From positions 1-7,744 of the forward strand of contig JAIRZE010000101.1 of NCBI GenBank assembly GCA_031267375.1: a stretch of DNA of 7,744 nucleotides. The letters are read 5' to 3'. A program made the translations under genes and the position numbers. Source of the stretch: Rickettsiales bacterium. Lineage in GTDB: Bacteria > Pseudomonadota > Alphaproteobacteria > Rs-D84. Below the pieces are notes generated by a model that searched no databases, was not told the origin of the DNA, and saw nothing but the letters and a program-made list of their open reading frames with translations. Shown here piece by piece: positions 7,085 through 7,744 of this stretch (position 1 is the stretch's first letter; every line of letters begins with the position of its first letter).

Positions 7085-7672
7085 TTATGAATAAAAACAG
7101 TTGTTGGTAAACAGATAGTCGCCGATTCCAGATTCCGCAATGGTTATATTTGCCGGTATATAGCATTGCGTGATTACGGTGCTGCCCCTGCCGGCGGTGG
7201 TCGCCGACGATTGCGTGGTGGTGCAGTTTGTGCAGGTTGTCCCATTGCCATAGTATCCGGTGTCGCATCTTTTTGTGGACGCCGGTGTTGCGCCAAAATT
7301 GCAATCTGTTATGACATCGGTATATGTTGTCGTGCATATTCCGCCCGAACAAGATTCCGAAGATGAAAAGGTGCTGCACCGTTTGCACGCCGGCCAGGAT
7401 GACGATTTGCAAACACAAGAGCATTGTGCGGTAGCGCAATTTCCGGCAGAGTCTACTACCATACCAATTACAGCACAGCCCGCAGAGCAAGATGATACAG
7501 TATTTGATAGTGATTGAAACGGAGTGCAACCAGTTGCGGTAGTATAAAGGGATGCGTCGTAATAAATAAAATAGTTGTATTTTGTGGCTGCGAAAGCATT
7601 TCGCTCTGAACGAACAAGTAAGGCCAAAGCGATGAATAAAATTCTGCGAAAGATTTTTTTAGAAACCCTCAT
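7085..7672 (-). CDS. secreted cysteine-rich protein with conserved C-terminal motif
   Basis: A 195-residue predicted exported protein of unknown function. The signal peptide is clear: basic MRVSKKIFRR, hydrophobic ILFIALALLV, cleavage likely after NAFA (residue 28). The mature part has 17 cysteines in 167 residues and is rich in Thr, Ser, Gly and Asn. It contains two CxxC...VIT[DQ]C units: C96-x2-C99 to C124, and C147-x2-C150 to C170, which look like an internal repeat, plus CDTGYYGNGTTC, similar to small Cys-rich extracellular repeats. The end, from G184 (GDYLFTNNCFYS), has the same spacing as the end of the protein at 1129-1785. A purine-rich AGAGAG lies about 4 nt before the ATG. It is the first gene of the minus-strand block, followed after 2 nt by a GT2 gene. 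Surface structural protein, adhesin or glycosylation substrate are possible roles; none is shown. Confidence 0.8.
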   Translation of the reverse strand: MRVSKKIFRRILFIALALLVRSERNAFAATKYNYFIYYDASLYTTATGCTPFQSLSNTVSSCSAGCAVIGMVVDSAGNCATAQCSCVCKSSSWPACKRCSTFSSSESCSGGICTTTYTDVITDCNFGATPASTKRCDTGYYGNGTTCTNCTTTQSSATTAGRGSTVITQCYIPANITIAESGIGDYLFTNNCFYS

Positions 7673-7720
7673 AATTCTCTCTTTTTTCTAGAAGCCTTAT
7701 GCCAACCATAATTTTGTCTC
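7673..7720 (-). promoter_or_regulatory. 5' leader of the minus-strand block, with ribosome binding site
   Basis: Short region upstream of the Cys-rich gene. AGAGAG (minus strand, about 7682-7677) is the likely ribosome binding site. I cannot find a strong -35/-10 pair within it. A TAATAAT on the minus strand at 7733-7727, inside the adjacent palindrome, could serve as a -10 element, with its -35 beyond the window edge. Confidence 0.35.
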
Positions 7721-7744
7721 AGCAGAATTATTAATAACTCTGCT
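7721..7744. repeat. 24-bp near-perfect palindrome, AT-rich centre
   Basis: AGCAGA at 7721-7726 pairs with TCTGCT at 7739-7744, and the centre TTATTAATAA is itself a perfect palindrome. Only one symmetric pair of positions (7727/7738) is mismatched. The repeat reaches the window edge, so longer symmetry may be cut off. Lying about 50 nt upstream of the minus-strand block, it could be a repressor or activator operator, or the stem of a terminator for a gene outside the window. Confidence 0.6.

Noticed and set aside
7083..7529. Upstream extension of the GT2 gene at 6129-7082 into a 466-residue protein
   Set aside because: The extra N-terminal stretch is Cys/His/Arg-rich without domain character, and overlaps the signal-peptide Cys-rich gene in another frame. 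The ATG at 7082 sits right at the start of the conserved GT2 fold.
1..7744. CRISPR array, tRNA, rRNA, insertion sequence or prophage
   Set aside because: I saw no regularly spaced repeats, no tRNA-like cloverleaf, no transposase or integrase motif, and nearly all of the sequence is taken by the eight genes.

Overview
The window is a compact, gene-dense stretch of bacterial chromosome of moderate GC content. It holds eight protein genes in two convergent blocks that share one bidirectional terminator near position 3775. I see no RNA gene, insertion sequence, integrase, CRISPR array or phage gene. The pairing of small secreted Cys-rich proteins ending in a repeated C-terminal pattern with HExxH proteins and family 2 glycosyltransferases (GT2) resembles host-associated (gut-type) Alphaproteobacteria. 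That taxonomic guess rests on general resemblance only and is weak; the moderate GC, Shine-Dalgarno sites and ATGA overlaps merely show an ordinary bacterium.

Plus-strand block (1-3758): (1) a HExxH putative metallopeptidase whose 5' end probably lies outside the window; (2) an 86-nt gap with a possible hairpin; (3) a secreted Cys-rich protein; (4) a GT2 glycosyltransferase starting 6 nt after it; (5) a UDP-glucuronate decarboxylase (UDP-xylose synthase) overlapping the glycosyltransferase by ATGA.

Minus-strand block (7672 down to 3785): (1) a second secreted Cys-rich protein; (2) a GT2 glycosyltransferase starting 2 nt after it; (3) a second GT2 glycosyltransferase joined by ATGA overlap; (4) a second HExxH protein with a signal peptide, joined by another ATGA overlap. 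A 24-bp near-perfect palindrome lies upstream of this block at the window edge.

The main observation is that the two blocks are built from the same parts. Each has a Cys-rich secreted protein followed within 2-6 nt by a GT2 enzyme, and each has a HExxH protein with identical HExxH-x24-E spacing. The two Cys-rich proteins differ greatly over most of their length but share a C-terminal signature: CxxC, exactly 19 residues, IT[KQ]C, then G-x-Y-x-[YF]-x3-C-[YF]-Y at or near the end. This suggests an envelope system in which exported Cys-rich substrates, sugar-transferring enzymes, a UDP-xylose supply and secreted peptidase-like proteins act together, for example in modifying, anchoring or maturing surface proteins. 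The parts and their arrangement are seen in the sequence; the joint function is inference.
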